Source: Schizochytrium sp. CCTCC M209059
Lineage: Eukaryota; Sar; Bigyra; Thraustochytrida; Thraustochytriidae
Assembly (NCBI GenBank): GCA_000818945.1
Contig: KN805390.1
Span: forward strand, 172,000-235,999
Direction: 5' to 3'
DNA length: 64,000 nt
Below, one piece after another: positions 17,962 through 26,605 of this stretch; within the stretch, counting starts at the first letter, position 1; the number at the start of each line of letters is the position of its first letter. Position numbers and translations under genes: made by a program. The notes beneath the pieces were generated by a model that saw only the letters and a program-made list of their open reading frames with translations, did not search any database and had not been told where the DNA came from.

Positions 17962-20900
17962 CTATGATTCAGGTGCGCGACGAGCGCATGAGAAATCCGC
18001 AAGGCCTACCTTGACCGGGGTGGCAGCATTCGACAGGAGACTTGGCACCGTATCTGGCTCTAGAGTGTCCACAACGAATCGCGCGAGCTCTTCACTGGTG
18101 GCGCAAGAATCCGGAGCATTTTCGAGCACAACCGACATAGGCACCTCAACCTTTTGCGAGAGGCTCGCTCGTGGATTGAAGACAGTAAGAATCATATCCT
18201 CACCGCTCATATCAACGGCAACCATCATCCTTTCACCGCCAATATGCACGGCGGTGCGAAGGACGCGGCCGAGGTTGGAGGGCGTTGCAACAAGAGCGCG
18301 ATCGCGTGCTTCCCACGCTGCATTGAGACTTGCGCCTTGGTCAATGCATTCACCCGCAAGCTCCGCAGACTTGGCAAGCCCGACGGCTTGATTGAGGGGT
18401 GCCGGGTTATCGAGTTGAGACTGCACATGCTCGAGGGTCTTGAGCAGAAATTCGCGGTGCTCAGCCGCGCTCTGGGACTCCCGCGATGCCGGACGGTCCT
18501 CGCGAGAACCAGGACGACGATCGTCATAGTTGCCGTCCACAGTAGGCACCTGGTCCGCGACACTTGAGCGAGGGCTTCGCTTCCGAGCCGCCTTGAGGGG
18601 CTTGCCACTGACCTGTGGCTGGACATAAGGGCTGCTCCAATCCACGCTCTTAAGATCGCGCGGGCTTAAGAGCTTGGACACGAAGGCCTGCGTTGACGAT
18701 CGTCTTGCACCACCTCTAGAGCCAGGAATTGCAGCGCTACGACCGTTGCTTCGTTTGGATTTACGCGGCTGAGGTGCAGACTTGATGTCGCTGGTGAGCG
18801 CCGCTTCTGTGATGTGGACCTTGGCCTGCGCAGAGATCATGTGCGCAAGAGGATGGCCGTGATCCAGGTTCGGGTTGCGATAGAGATCTCGGAAAAAGGA
18901 ATTCTCGCGCTCACGCAATTCCTGTTGAAATTCGCCTGGAAGATCGGAAACCTCCTCAAAGGTTGCGGCGCCGAGACCTCCCGTATCTCTGGAAAGTTGA
19001 GCCTCCGCAAGCTCGGACTCGCGCTTCTGAAGCGCTTCGAGCACAGGTTCCGATTTGCAGACTGCGATAGAGGCGAGGTTCTTTTCGTCAATTCGCGGAG
19101 GCATCGACGGACCCGCCATCTTTGCAAGTCTGGTGCCTGGGTTCGCACCCGACGCCATGAATTGTTGCGCTTGACGCTTACGCTCGCGCTCTTTACGTCT
19201 CTGTTCCTTGCGCTCGCGCCGCTGGCGTGTCGTGCGCTCGATGTGCTCTGCTTGTGCACGGACATTCTTGGCATGCAGCCGATGGGCTCGAGTTCCAGGG
19301 TCCTCGTTGGCGGTCCCTGTGAGTTCGTCAAACTGCCGCTGCAACTCCTTGGCAAAGACGTCTTGCTTGGCAGCACTTGCTACCTGAGCAAACACGAGGT
19401 AGCAATCCTCGCACACTGCGCTCGTCTTGTAGAGAAACATCGGGTCTTTGCGGTATCGGCGATAGTCAGCGCAAGCGAGATGCGGATGGGCTTCGCGGAT
19501 AATGGGAGGAATTTCAATGTCTTCCTGAGCGATGACGACCTTGGAGCGGTCTTTGGCGGTTCGAATGACTTCTCTCAAGTCTTCCAAAGGACCCAGACCG
19601 ATGTTGCCCACGACGCGCACGAGCTCTCTTGAAGGGGGCCACTCGATCTGCAAACCCGACTGTGGTCGACGGTTGCGCCTGGACGCGCTCTCGTTCTTCT
19701 TCTCGAGAGCTGCATCATGTGCTTTATCCTCGTCGCCGTCGCCATCGCTGCAGCCATCTTCATCTCCGCTGTCTTGATTGCTGCTGCTGCCTCCTTTCTC
19801 ACGGGAAGAAACTCGGCGACGGGGCCTGGCGCATGCATTATTTGCTGCCAGAATGGTCATGAACTGCTCGAAATGCGCCACAATCGTCTTGTACGGAACA
19901 CGATAAAATCGATCCATAAGCACACTTCCTCGGCAGCTGCGGCAGGTGCTCGTTTGGATTGCGACGACATTGTCCGACAAGTTCGCGTGGGGCCCATCCC
20001 GGTCGCTGCTCTTGGCGATACGCCCATCGAACCCGCTCGAAGACTCCGGCGGGCGGATCTCGTCCAGAGGGAGATGTGTGCCAGCGGCGCGGCTCGCCTG
20101 ATTGGTGCTGAACGCCCGCTGCACAACCTCGGGCACTTCGCAATGTGGCAAGAGGCTGACAGGTCCCTTTGAACTTGGGACGATTTGCCTTCGAGGAGGC
20201 ATTCCAAACGATGAAAGCGAGCTGACCGAAGACGTTGCCCCCACACGTGATGCAGGCGCAGCTAGTGATCCGGCATCTGCTGAAGCCGACGCAGGAAAGC
20301 TTTGCGCAAGGCGCAATGAGGAGCACCAGAGGAGCCACACGCGGTCGTTGCCATCCACCTTGAAGTTAGCTGCCATACGTGAAATACTAAATTTGCGGAA
20401 AGATACCTCTGCGACGTGGTTGACAATATCCTCGCAGACGCGCTGGATTGCCAGGGGGAGATGTGCGCCACGCACAGGCGCCGCGCGACTGTAGTGGTCC
20501 GGACCTTCATAAGTCACGGCTCGATCGTAGAGGCTGTACTTGGCGTCGGTAAGGTGGCGCATATTTTCTCTGCGCTCAAGCAATAGAATTTTGGGTGACC
20601 ACGCACCGCGAATAACCATATTGCGCGTTCCCTTGGGCTCGATGAATTTCTGCAAAATGCCATTGTCGACCTTTTCGCGCTTGTACAAAAAGTCGCGAAG
20701 GGTTTGCCGATCAAAATACTCGATGGTCGTTTTGCCCGACTCTGCATTTGTACTCAAATAGCAGGCAACAATGTCAAAAGCCAAGGCATTGCGCGTGAAT
20801 GTCTCCTCGATGCGGATATTGCTCAAATTGTACCTGGATTTCTTCTTGATGTGTCCAGATCTGCTCGTAAAGTACCACGTTGCCGGCTGTCGAAACTCGT

Positions 20901-21033
20901 AGATGACTGTGTCTGGTATGTTAATCTTTGGACCGCAGTCGAGCTCATCGCGAGTCCAGAGAAAGTGATACAAGTTTTTGATTACGCCGTCGCCTTCGAG
21001 TGGCAGCCGCGTTAGCGACACACCAGACGTCAT
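17962..21033 (-). CDS. Large conserved-looking protein of unknown function
   Basis: A 1023-residue frame that I do not recognise. Residues 1-260 look like a folded, conserved domain rich in aromatics (NLYHFLWTRDELDCGP, PATWYFTSRSGHIKKKSRYN, FSISRMAANFKVDGNDRVWL, LLWCSSLRL). Two Cys pairs follow: one at STCRSCRGSV, another at CADYRR with AVCEDCYLVF, which could be a split zinc site. Residues about 590-680 form a highly basic helix (RTTRQRRERKEQRRKERERK), probably coiled coil. The C-terminal part has a compact region with VHIGGERMMVAVDMSGEDMI. It is probably a cytoskeletal or flagellar-type scaffold, but that is a guess. The last 17 residues may be read-through of an intron: AAG|GTAGGC precedes them. 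Confidence 0.6.
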   Translation of the reverse strand: MTSGVSLTRLPLEGDGVIKNLYHFLWTRDELDCGPKINIPDTVIYEFRQPATWYFTSRSGHIKKKSRYNLSNIRIEETFTRNALAFDIVACYLSTNAESGKTTIEYFDRQTLRDFLYKREKVDNGILQKFIEPKGTRNMVIRGAWSPKILLLERRENMRHLTDAKYSLYDRAVTYEGPDHYSRAAPVRGAHLPLAIQRVCEDIVNHVAEVSFRKFSISRMAANFKVDGNDRVWLLWCSSLRLAQSFPASASADAGSLAAPASRVGATSSVSSLSSFGMPPRRQIVPSSKGPVSLLPHCEVPEVVQRAFSTNQASRAAGTHLPLDEIRPPESSSGFDGRIAKSSDRDGPHANLSDNVVAIQTSTCRSCRGSVLMDRFYRVPYKTIVAHFEQFMTILAANNACARPRRRVSSREKGGSSSNQDSGDEDGCSDGDGDEDKAHDAALEKKNESASRRNRRPQSGLQIEWPPSRELVRVVGNIGLGPLEDLREVIRTAKDRSKVVIAQEDIEIPPIIREAHPHLACADYRRYRKDPMFLYKTSAVCEDCYLVFAQVASAAKQDVFAKELQRQFDELTGTANEDPGTRAHRLHAKNVRAQAEHIERTTRQRRERKEQRRKERERKRQAQQFMASGANPGTRLAKMAGPSMPPRIDEKNLASIAVCKSEPVLEALQKRESELAEAQLSRDTGGLGAATFEEVSDLPGEFQQELRERENSFFRDLYRNPNLDHGHPLAHMISAQAKVHITEAALTSDIKSAPQPRKSKRSNGRSAAIPGSRGGARRSSTQAFVSKLLSPRDLKSVDWSSPYVQPQVSGKPLKAARKRSPRSSVADQVPTVDGNYDDRRPGSREDRPASRESQSAAEHREFLLKTLEHVQSQLDNPAPLNQAVGLAKSAELAGECIDQGASLNAAWEARDRALVATPSNLGRVLRTAVHIGGERMMVAVDMSGEDMILTVFNPRASLSQKVEVPMSVVLENAPDSCATSEELARFVVDTLEPDTVPSLLSNAATPVKVGLADFSCARRAPES

Positions 21034-21774
21034 AGCTTATTACGAACGCACACTTCGTACGCTCACACGTACACACGCACGCAGAGACGCAGACCCTCGG
21101 AGGCGCCGCGTGCGCCTCTGCGACTCTGTGCGCGTGACTCGAGCTCTGTCCAAACTTCGATGTCAAGACGCGCTCCGTCTCGCGTTCGACGTACGAGCCG
21201 TCTCTGCTGGCACGCCTCGTGCTTCACCCCCAAATCTATCTCAAAGATGCGTGAGATATACAGACAGCTTCGACGGACTGACTGACTGACTGACTCACTC
21301 ACTAACTCCCTGAGTGATTCATGGACTCTTTGTTGGAGTTGCCGCAACCCGAAATCACGTAACGGATCGTTCATCTTGAGATTCCATTCAATTTGTTTTT
21401 CGTACAAGACTGCATAAAATTTACTAGGTAATGGCTTATATCTATAACAGGAGTCTGGTAAGAAGAAGATCGATTTGGGACAACTACCACTCTTTTATTT
21501 TTATTTTTTATATAGGCCTAGGCCTATAGGCCTAGTTATTGTAAATTAGAAAAATAATTTCCAGGCTGGTAGGCCTAGAGGTCCAAGCAAGGGCCTGCCT
21601 GGTTCGGCCCCTCCTCCATCAAGGCGTGAAGCGCACAGCGTTGATCTATCCTTGGCTCGCCAGCCGCCGTTGCCAATCAATACTCTACGCTCGCACGCGA
21701 GGCAGGAAGACCCTGCTCGTGGGCGCGGAGTTAGCCAGCCAGCGAGCCAGCCAGGCAAAGACGAGCGAAGTAGC
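21034..21774. promoter_or_regulatory. Divergent promoter, unknown protein (-) / membrane protein A (+)
   Basis: About 740 bp. A GACT-type tetranucleotide run lies at 21278-21302. An AT-rich core at about 21410-21565 contains three tandem AGGCCTA palindromes (21514, 21520, 21528) and a fourth at 21571, all 200-260 bp before the membrane-protein ATG. No gene is seen. Confidence 0.5.
21514..21534. promoter_or_regulatory. Triple AGGCCTA palindrome cluster
   Basis: Three AGGCCTA units, each part of a TAGGCCTA palindrome, lie nearly end to end, with a fourth at 21571-21577. They sit in an AT-rich core 200-260 bp upstream of the membrane protein A start. The same heptamer occurs at a similar distance before three other genes in the window, suggesting a promoter element. 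Confidence 0.4.
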
Positions 21775-23259
21775 ATGCTTGGAAATGGAAATGAGCGAGG
21801 GGACGAGCGGCCCGAAGCCCAAAGCTCGGCCAACCAGCACAACTCCGACGACAGCAACAACTACATGAACAAAACCAACAACGACGAGGAGGGTGCTAGC
21901 ACGAAGCACGACAAGCTCCAGGGCTCAGATGTAGAGAGCAATCGCGCGGACGCAAAGCGGAAGAAATCTGTATGGTCGCGCGATTCCATGAGGTCGTGGC
22001 ATACCGGCGCCGGCTCGCGACGCCCGCTGGACAAGGTGCTCCATGAGCAGCCGCATCCACTGCGCCACGTACATAATCTACACAATTTGAGGGAGAACAT
22101 TACAAGTCTTCAACGGACCGGTGACAACGAAATTGTCTTTTACCCCGGCGAGTTTGATGGCGAGCTGGTGTGGCACACGCGGCACCACCGCAAGAATCGT
22201 TTTCCGATGATCGAGGCGCACACAGACGAAACCTTTGTCCAGCGCACCACGTTGAACCTAGTCAACGTGGAAATTGACAACGTATCATGGTGGGTTGCGC
22301 ATGTCTTTACGTGGGGTTCCGTCCTCTGGGTCGTAAACGCAGTGTACTTGATGTGGCCCGTGGAGAACGAGAAGGAAAACCTTGTCATCACTGCTATAAC
22401 GGCCTTTTTCGGAGGGTTTGTCTTTGAGTTTGGGGCATACTTTGCCGTATTGGAGGCGATAAACCCACGTCGCCACCTTGAATTTGGATATAGGGTTGCT
22501 CACATTGGCAAGAGCCCGATTCACGGCAACTCAAAGCAAATGCTACATTTGTTTCCCCACGTTGAGAATGAGCGCAAGAACTGGCGCTGGTTTGCCCTTG
22601 AATTCGGCGACACGGGGAAGTGCGCTGCAAGTGTGCAATTCGTCGGGGCGACCTTCTTCTTGGTTGCGGTGACCCTGGCGCTTCCGAACGCGAGTGCCAG
22701 CGACATTCTCGTTCCTTCGACCCACTTTGTGGTGCAAGACATTTTCGTCTGGGGCTTTCAGGTCCTTGGTTCCCTTTGCTTTTTGTACGCAGGAATTATT
22801 CTTATGCGCGAGTGTCAATATGCGTGGTACATGCCCAACCTAGGCTCACTCGGTTGGCACGCTAACTTTTGGAATACGATTGGAGCGCTCGGTTTTCTCT
22901 TTTGCGCCATCTTTGGGCTTCTTGACAACGTGAATGGGCGAACCGTGTGCTGCCAGTTCTACGGCACATATCTGTCAACATTTTGGGGCTCAATCGGCTT
23001 TCTCAATGGTTCCATTCTCATGGTCATTGAAGTTGCCAATAAGCACCCATACCCGACCCCTTCATTTTTGCGGGTTTTCACGACTCCTACTGCCCAGGCA
23101 GCCGAGAAAAAGGCTAGACGTGAGGCGGCCAAAGCGCGCACAGAAAAGACCGGGGCTGATGGCGAGCTCGCCAAGGACTCGTCCTCATCGTCGAGCGCTA
23201 GCGCCTGTACCAACAATGGCTTGAGAAATCTCTCTAGACCCGAGTCTTGTCCTGTTTAA
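21775..23259 (+). CDS. Six-span membrane protein, paralog A
   Basis: A 494-residue integral membrane protein. A hydrophilic N-terminus of about 110 residues leads into NEIVFYPGEFDGELVWHTRH, then HRKNRFPMIEAHTDETFVQR. About six hydrophobic helices follow, beginning with SWWVAHVFTWGSVLWVVNAV and ending with STFWGSIGFLNGSILMVIEV. Conserved loops include FGAYFAVLEAINPRRHLEFG, QYAWYMPNLGSLGWH and LLDNVNGRTVCCQFYGT. The gene at 29873-31195 encodes a clear paralog with the same blocks in the same order. I know no function for the family; related proteins are annotated only as integral membrane proteins in fungi and protists. The start at 21775 was preferred to an upstream ATG at 21652, whose extra residues resemble leader. 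Confidence 0.75.
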   Translation: MLGNGNERGDERPEAQSSANQHNSDDSNNYMNKTNNDEEGASTKHDKLQGSDVESNRADAKRKKSVWSRDSMRSWHTGAGSRRPLDKVLHEQPHPLRHVHNLHNLRENITSLQRTGDNEIVFYPGEFDGELVWHTRHHRKNRFPMIEAHTDETFVQRTTLNLVNVEIDNVSWWVAHVFTWGSVLWVVNAVYLMWPVENEKENLVITAITAFFGGFVFEFGAYFAVLEAINPRRHLEFGYRVAHIGKSPIHGNSKQMLHLFPHVENERKNWRWFALEFGDTGKCAASVQFVGATFFLVAVTLALPNASASDILVPSTHFVVQDIFVWGFQVLGSLCFLYAGIILMRECQYAWYMPNLGSLGWHANFWNTIGALGFLFCAIFGLLDNVNGRTVCCQFYGTYLSTFWGSIGFLNGSILMVIEVANKHPYPTPSFLRVFTTPTAQAAEKKARREAAKARTEKTGADGELAKDSSSSSSASACTNNGLRNLSRPESCPV

Positions 23260-23695
23260 GGCACAGCCAAGTAGCCAGTCAAAAGTAAAATAATTGAGAT
23301 AAACAACCAAATAGAGATGACGGCATGCGCGTGGTCAAGCGTCAGCATGAGAAACAGCAAAGGCTCGAAGAATCCTTTCGAAACCCGAGAATTTGAGCTC
23401 TTTGAGCTCCTTGAGCCAGCCAGCCAGCCTGGAAGAGGTAGGAAGTAGTAAACCTGGAAGAATAAACATCAGCACGGTTAGAAGATGCTCGACTCAAGTT
23501 TCGGCGCCACAGGGCTTGCTATAGACCGGCGAGGCTCGCTGCCGCCCCCTTCAGGATTCCCTTTCTCTCTCGCTCGCTCTCTCCCTCCCTCCCCACTTTA
23601 CGAGATGCAGCTGCTGCAGCATTTCCCACCAGCAGCTGCTGCTGCCGGCTGCGGCGGCTACGGCTTCGGGACTTCTCCGCCGCTGGTCGGCGTGC
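23260..23695. other. 3' region of membrane protein A up to the mobile element
   Basis: No gene is seen. It contains the 3' UTR of paralog A, a CTCGCTCT/CTCC pyrimidine stretch near 23565-23595 and CAGCTGCTG repeats near 23607-23655. It is presumably the original intergenic DNA between the two paralogs. Confidence 0.4.
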
Positions 23696-23711
23696 AATAG
23701 ACAATATGCAT
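23696..23711 (+). repeat. Left terminal inverted repeat (candidate)
   Basis: AATAGACAATATGCAT is an exact inverted match to 29300-29315. It lies 291 bp before the transposase ATG. Similarity does not clearly continue inward or outward, apart from CCTTGCGCGA at 23770-23779, which recurs inverted at 29203-29212. Confidence 0.65.
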
Positions 23712-24002
23712 TTTTGAAAGAGCCCTATTTCGCTCCGAACCTACCCTTTCGGCCAAAGTGGCCTATTTACCTTGCGCGAGTTGGGGATCCTTGCTCACCT
23801 TGTGCATTATCAATTCCCTCGTGCGAAGTCGACCTGTCGTGGTCTGCGCGCTGGTGGGAGTGTCGCGAGTTGGAAAGTACATTGGCCAGGCTAGTGCCTC
23901 GCGATCTCTCGCAGCTGCCCCAAGCGTATATACAACGTTTTTGACGTTCGACGAGCTCGGTCTCCGTGGTGGTGGTTAGGTTGTCCGCACGTCGTGGGCC
24001 TG

Positions 24003-26587
24003 ATGTCGGGCGCGCTTGCAGAGCAAATGTCGGCTGTGAAATCGCCTAGCAATACGAAATGTTCATGCACTTTGAAATGGTGCCAGAATAAACAAGGTCC
24101 TTTCCGCACTTTCGAGATTTACAGAAGCAACCGTCACACGAGAACAGATGCAGCAGCACTTCGCGAGAGCAAGGCGCGAGATGTAATCTTCAACAGATTG
24201 CGGCAGAATGTTGCTACAGGGACAAGAGCAAGAAGCCGCTTCCGCTGGCATCATTTTAACCCAAACTCCTTTGAGTTCGACACACGTAAGAAGAACGATT
24301 GGGTCTTGAAGTCTGATATAACCCAAGTGATAGCTGCCGAAACGGCAATGTCTCCTCCACCGGCTGGTGAGATGGCTGAATGGAAGACTAGCAAATGGGT
24401 ACTGGCGAGCGATAAGCTGACACCAAAGTCGATAGCGGAGCGCAGACTCACAAGTCACATCGCTTCGCCTGAGCGCAGTCAGACAAAACGCCGTCGAACA
24501 TCGCGTGCCCGCCATGCAGAAAGCGATGCTGCTTATGAGCGCATCCAGAAGGCACGAAAGCTTGACGCGAAGCTTGAAGTTGCGAACCAAAGGAGTGATG
24601 TGGCAAAGAATGAAATCAGGCGACTGTCACATGAGGCCAGCTCTGCTAAGAAACGTGCGCAGGCTCTCTTTGTCAAGACCTCGAATGCAAGCCAAGCTGA
24701 CGCTCGTGCTAATACTCTCTCAGAGAGATTGGCAACTCTTACGGATTTCACGATTAATGAACTCCAAAGCGACAAAGAAAAGTTGGAAGCTGAACTCCAG
24801 AAGCTCCGTGAAGAACGAGACGCTGCCCTCAGCGATTCGATTAGGTTCCGTGAAGAACGAGACGCTGCCCTCAGCGATTCGATTAGGTTCCGTGAAGAAC
24901 GAGACGCTGCCCTCAGCGATTCGATTAGGTTCCGTGAAGAACGAGACGCTGCCCTCAGCGATTCGATTAGGTTCCGTGAAGAACGAGACGCTGCCCTCAG
25001 CGATTCGATTAGGTTCCGTGAAGAACGAGACGCTGCCCTCAGCGATTCGATTAGGTTCCGTGAAGAACGAGACGCTGCCCTCAGCGATTCGATTAGGTTC
25101 CGTGAAGAACGAGACGCTGCCCTCAGCGATTCGATTAGGTTCCGTGAAGAACGAGACGCTGCCCTCAGCGATTCGATTAGGTTCCGTGAAGAACGAGACG
25201 CTGCCCTCAGCGATTCGATTAGGTTCCGTGAAGAACGAGACGCTGCCCTCAGCGATTCGATTAGGTTCCGTGAAGAACGAGACGCTGCCCTCAGCGATTC
25301 GATTAGGTTCCGTGAAGAACGAGACGCTGCCCTCAGCGATTCGATTAGGTTCCGTGAAGAACGAGACGCTGCCCTCAGCGATTCGATTAGGTTCCGTGAA
25401 GAACGAGACGCTGCCCTCAGCGCTTTCAAACAGGCCAAGACAGAAGCGCGGGCGAAGGCCAAAGAGGCGAAAGATTATTACGCCATTTTGCGAGAAGCGG
25501 TCACGAAAACTTCTTCTTCTCAAGTTCTTCTAAGGTGGGCATCTTTCAAGTCGATCCCGCGCTTCGCTAGAATACTTCGATTCTGCACTGGCGTCAGTAG
25601 CGTACCTGCTTTCGAAGAAATAGTGTCCGCAGTCTATGATTTCGGTGGCTGTCACGCGAAGCAGCGCAGTGCAGCTACCGCCAAGTGGCAGAGCTTTCGT
25701 GAGGACAAGGGGTTCGCGAAGTCTGAACAAGGACTGGAAAAAAAGCTCAACAGGTTCGAAGCCTCGGACAGTCTTTCAACTCCGTCAAGCAGATCGCCCT
25801 CTCACCGGAAGGCTTCTCTTTTGCTTGAGGACAAACTTCTCATTACGCTAATGATCCTGCGCCTTAATTTGAGTCAGATCGTGATGGGTTCGTTGTTTGA
25901 TGTCCACCAATCCACGATATCGCGAACCTTTGAATTCGGCATCCATCTTCTGCATCATACTTTCTCGCGCATGTTTCCAACTCGTTGCCGTGTATGCTGG
26001 ATGTTACGTGCCCCAAAGACGTCTCTGAGCGATTTGGTCACCATACGGTCAGCTGGATTCTTGATGCCACTGAGCTCGAAATTCAAGTACCAGACAACCC
26101 AATGGCTCAGAGTGCAACTTGGAGCGAATACAAGGCGCGCAATACAGCCAAGTTGCTGATTGGTCTGAGTGCTTGTGGTACTATTGCATGGCAGTCTGCT
26201 GCCTATCCAGGACGTATATCAGACCCCAAACTGACAGAGCGATCGGGTTTCTACGAGGTCTGCGCACACCCGGGTCAAAGCATCATGGCTGACAAAGGTT
26301 TCGTAATCTTTGATGAGCTGGCCAAGCGAAAGGGTGCATATCTGTACATGCCACCAAAACGATTCAAGGGGCAGCACACGCTTACACGAGAGGAGGCAAA
26401 CGACACACGGAAAATCGCAAACTTTCGGATTCACGTAGAGAGAGCAATAAATCGTGTCAAAGACTACCATTGGCTCACCCAAAAGGTCCCAATCCACCAG
26501 GTGGATATGATAACTGCCGCTTTCAAGGTCGCGTGCTGCCTAGTGAGTCTAAATGGCCCGCCCATCACGGCACCTGCCAAAAAGTAA
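24003..26587 (+). CDS. IS5/Harbinger-like DDE transposase with frame break and 42-bp coding repeats
   Basis: The first frame runs from the ATG at 24003 to about 25975 and the second from about 25934 to 26587, one base back (-1). The N-terminus has CSCTLKWC and RWHHFNPNSFEFD, resembling a THAP zinc finger that has lost its third Cys. A coiled-coil region carries 14 copies of REERDAALSDSIRF. An HTH_Tnp_4-type segment follows (KLLITLMILRLNLSQIVMGS, then VHQSTISRTFEF). After the frame change comes the DDE_Tnp_4 nuclease: first Asp in WILDATELEI, second in IMADKGF, Glu in RIHVERAINRVK, so the triad is intact. Spacing between helix-turn-helix and first Asp is normal across the break, which argues for a one-base indel rather than an intron. 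No slippery heptamer was found there. Confidence 0.75.
24807..25424 (+). repeat. 42-bp minisatellite, 14 units plus a partial, in-frame in the transposase
   Basis: Fourteen units from 24807 to 25394 and a partial fifteenth to about 25424. They appear identical by eye. Each encodes REERDAALSDSIRF. Since 42 is divisible by 3 and lacks stops in four frames, long spurious frames appear here on both strands. The apparent sequence identity implies very recent expansion or ongoing homogenisation. Confidence 0.95.
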
Positions 26588-26605
26588 GCACTGAATCTTC
26601 TTGTT

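Noticed and set aside
24807..25424. The tandem array as a CRISPR array
   Set aside because: Units are contiguous with no unique spacers, lie in a coding frame, and the genome is eukaryotic.
24505..25533. Long alternative open frames on both strands across the transposase repeat array
   Set aside because: A 42-bp repeat without stops in a frame stays open for any copy number. Only the REERDAALSDSIRF frame joins transposase domains.
25934..25990. An intron as the cause of the transposase frame change
   Set aside because: Spacing between helix-turn-helix and first Asp is already normal without removing sequence, and no GT-AG pair of sensible length fits.
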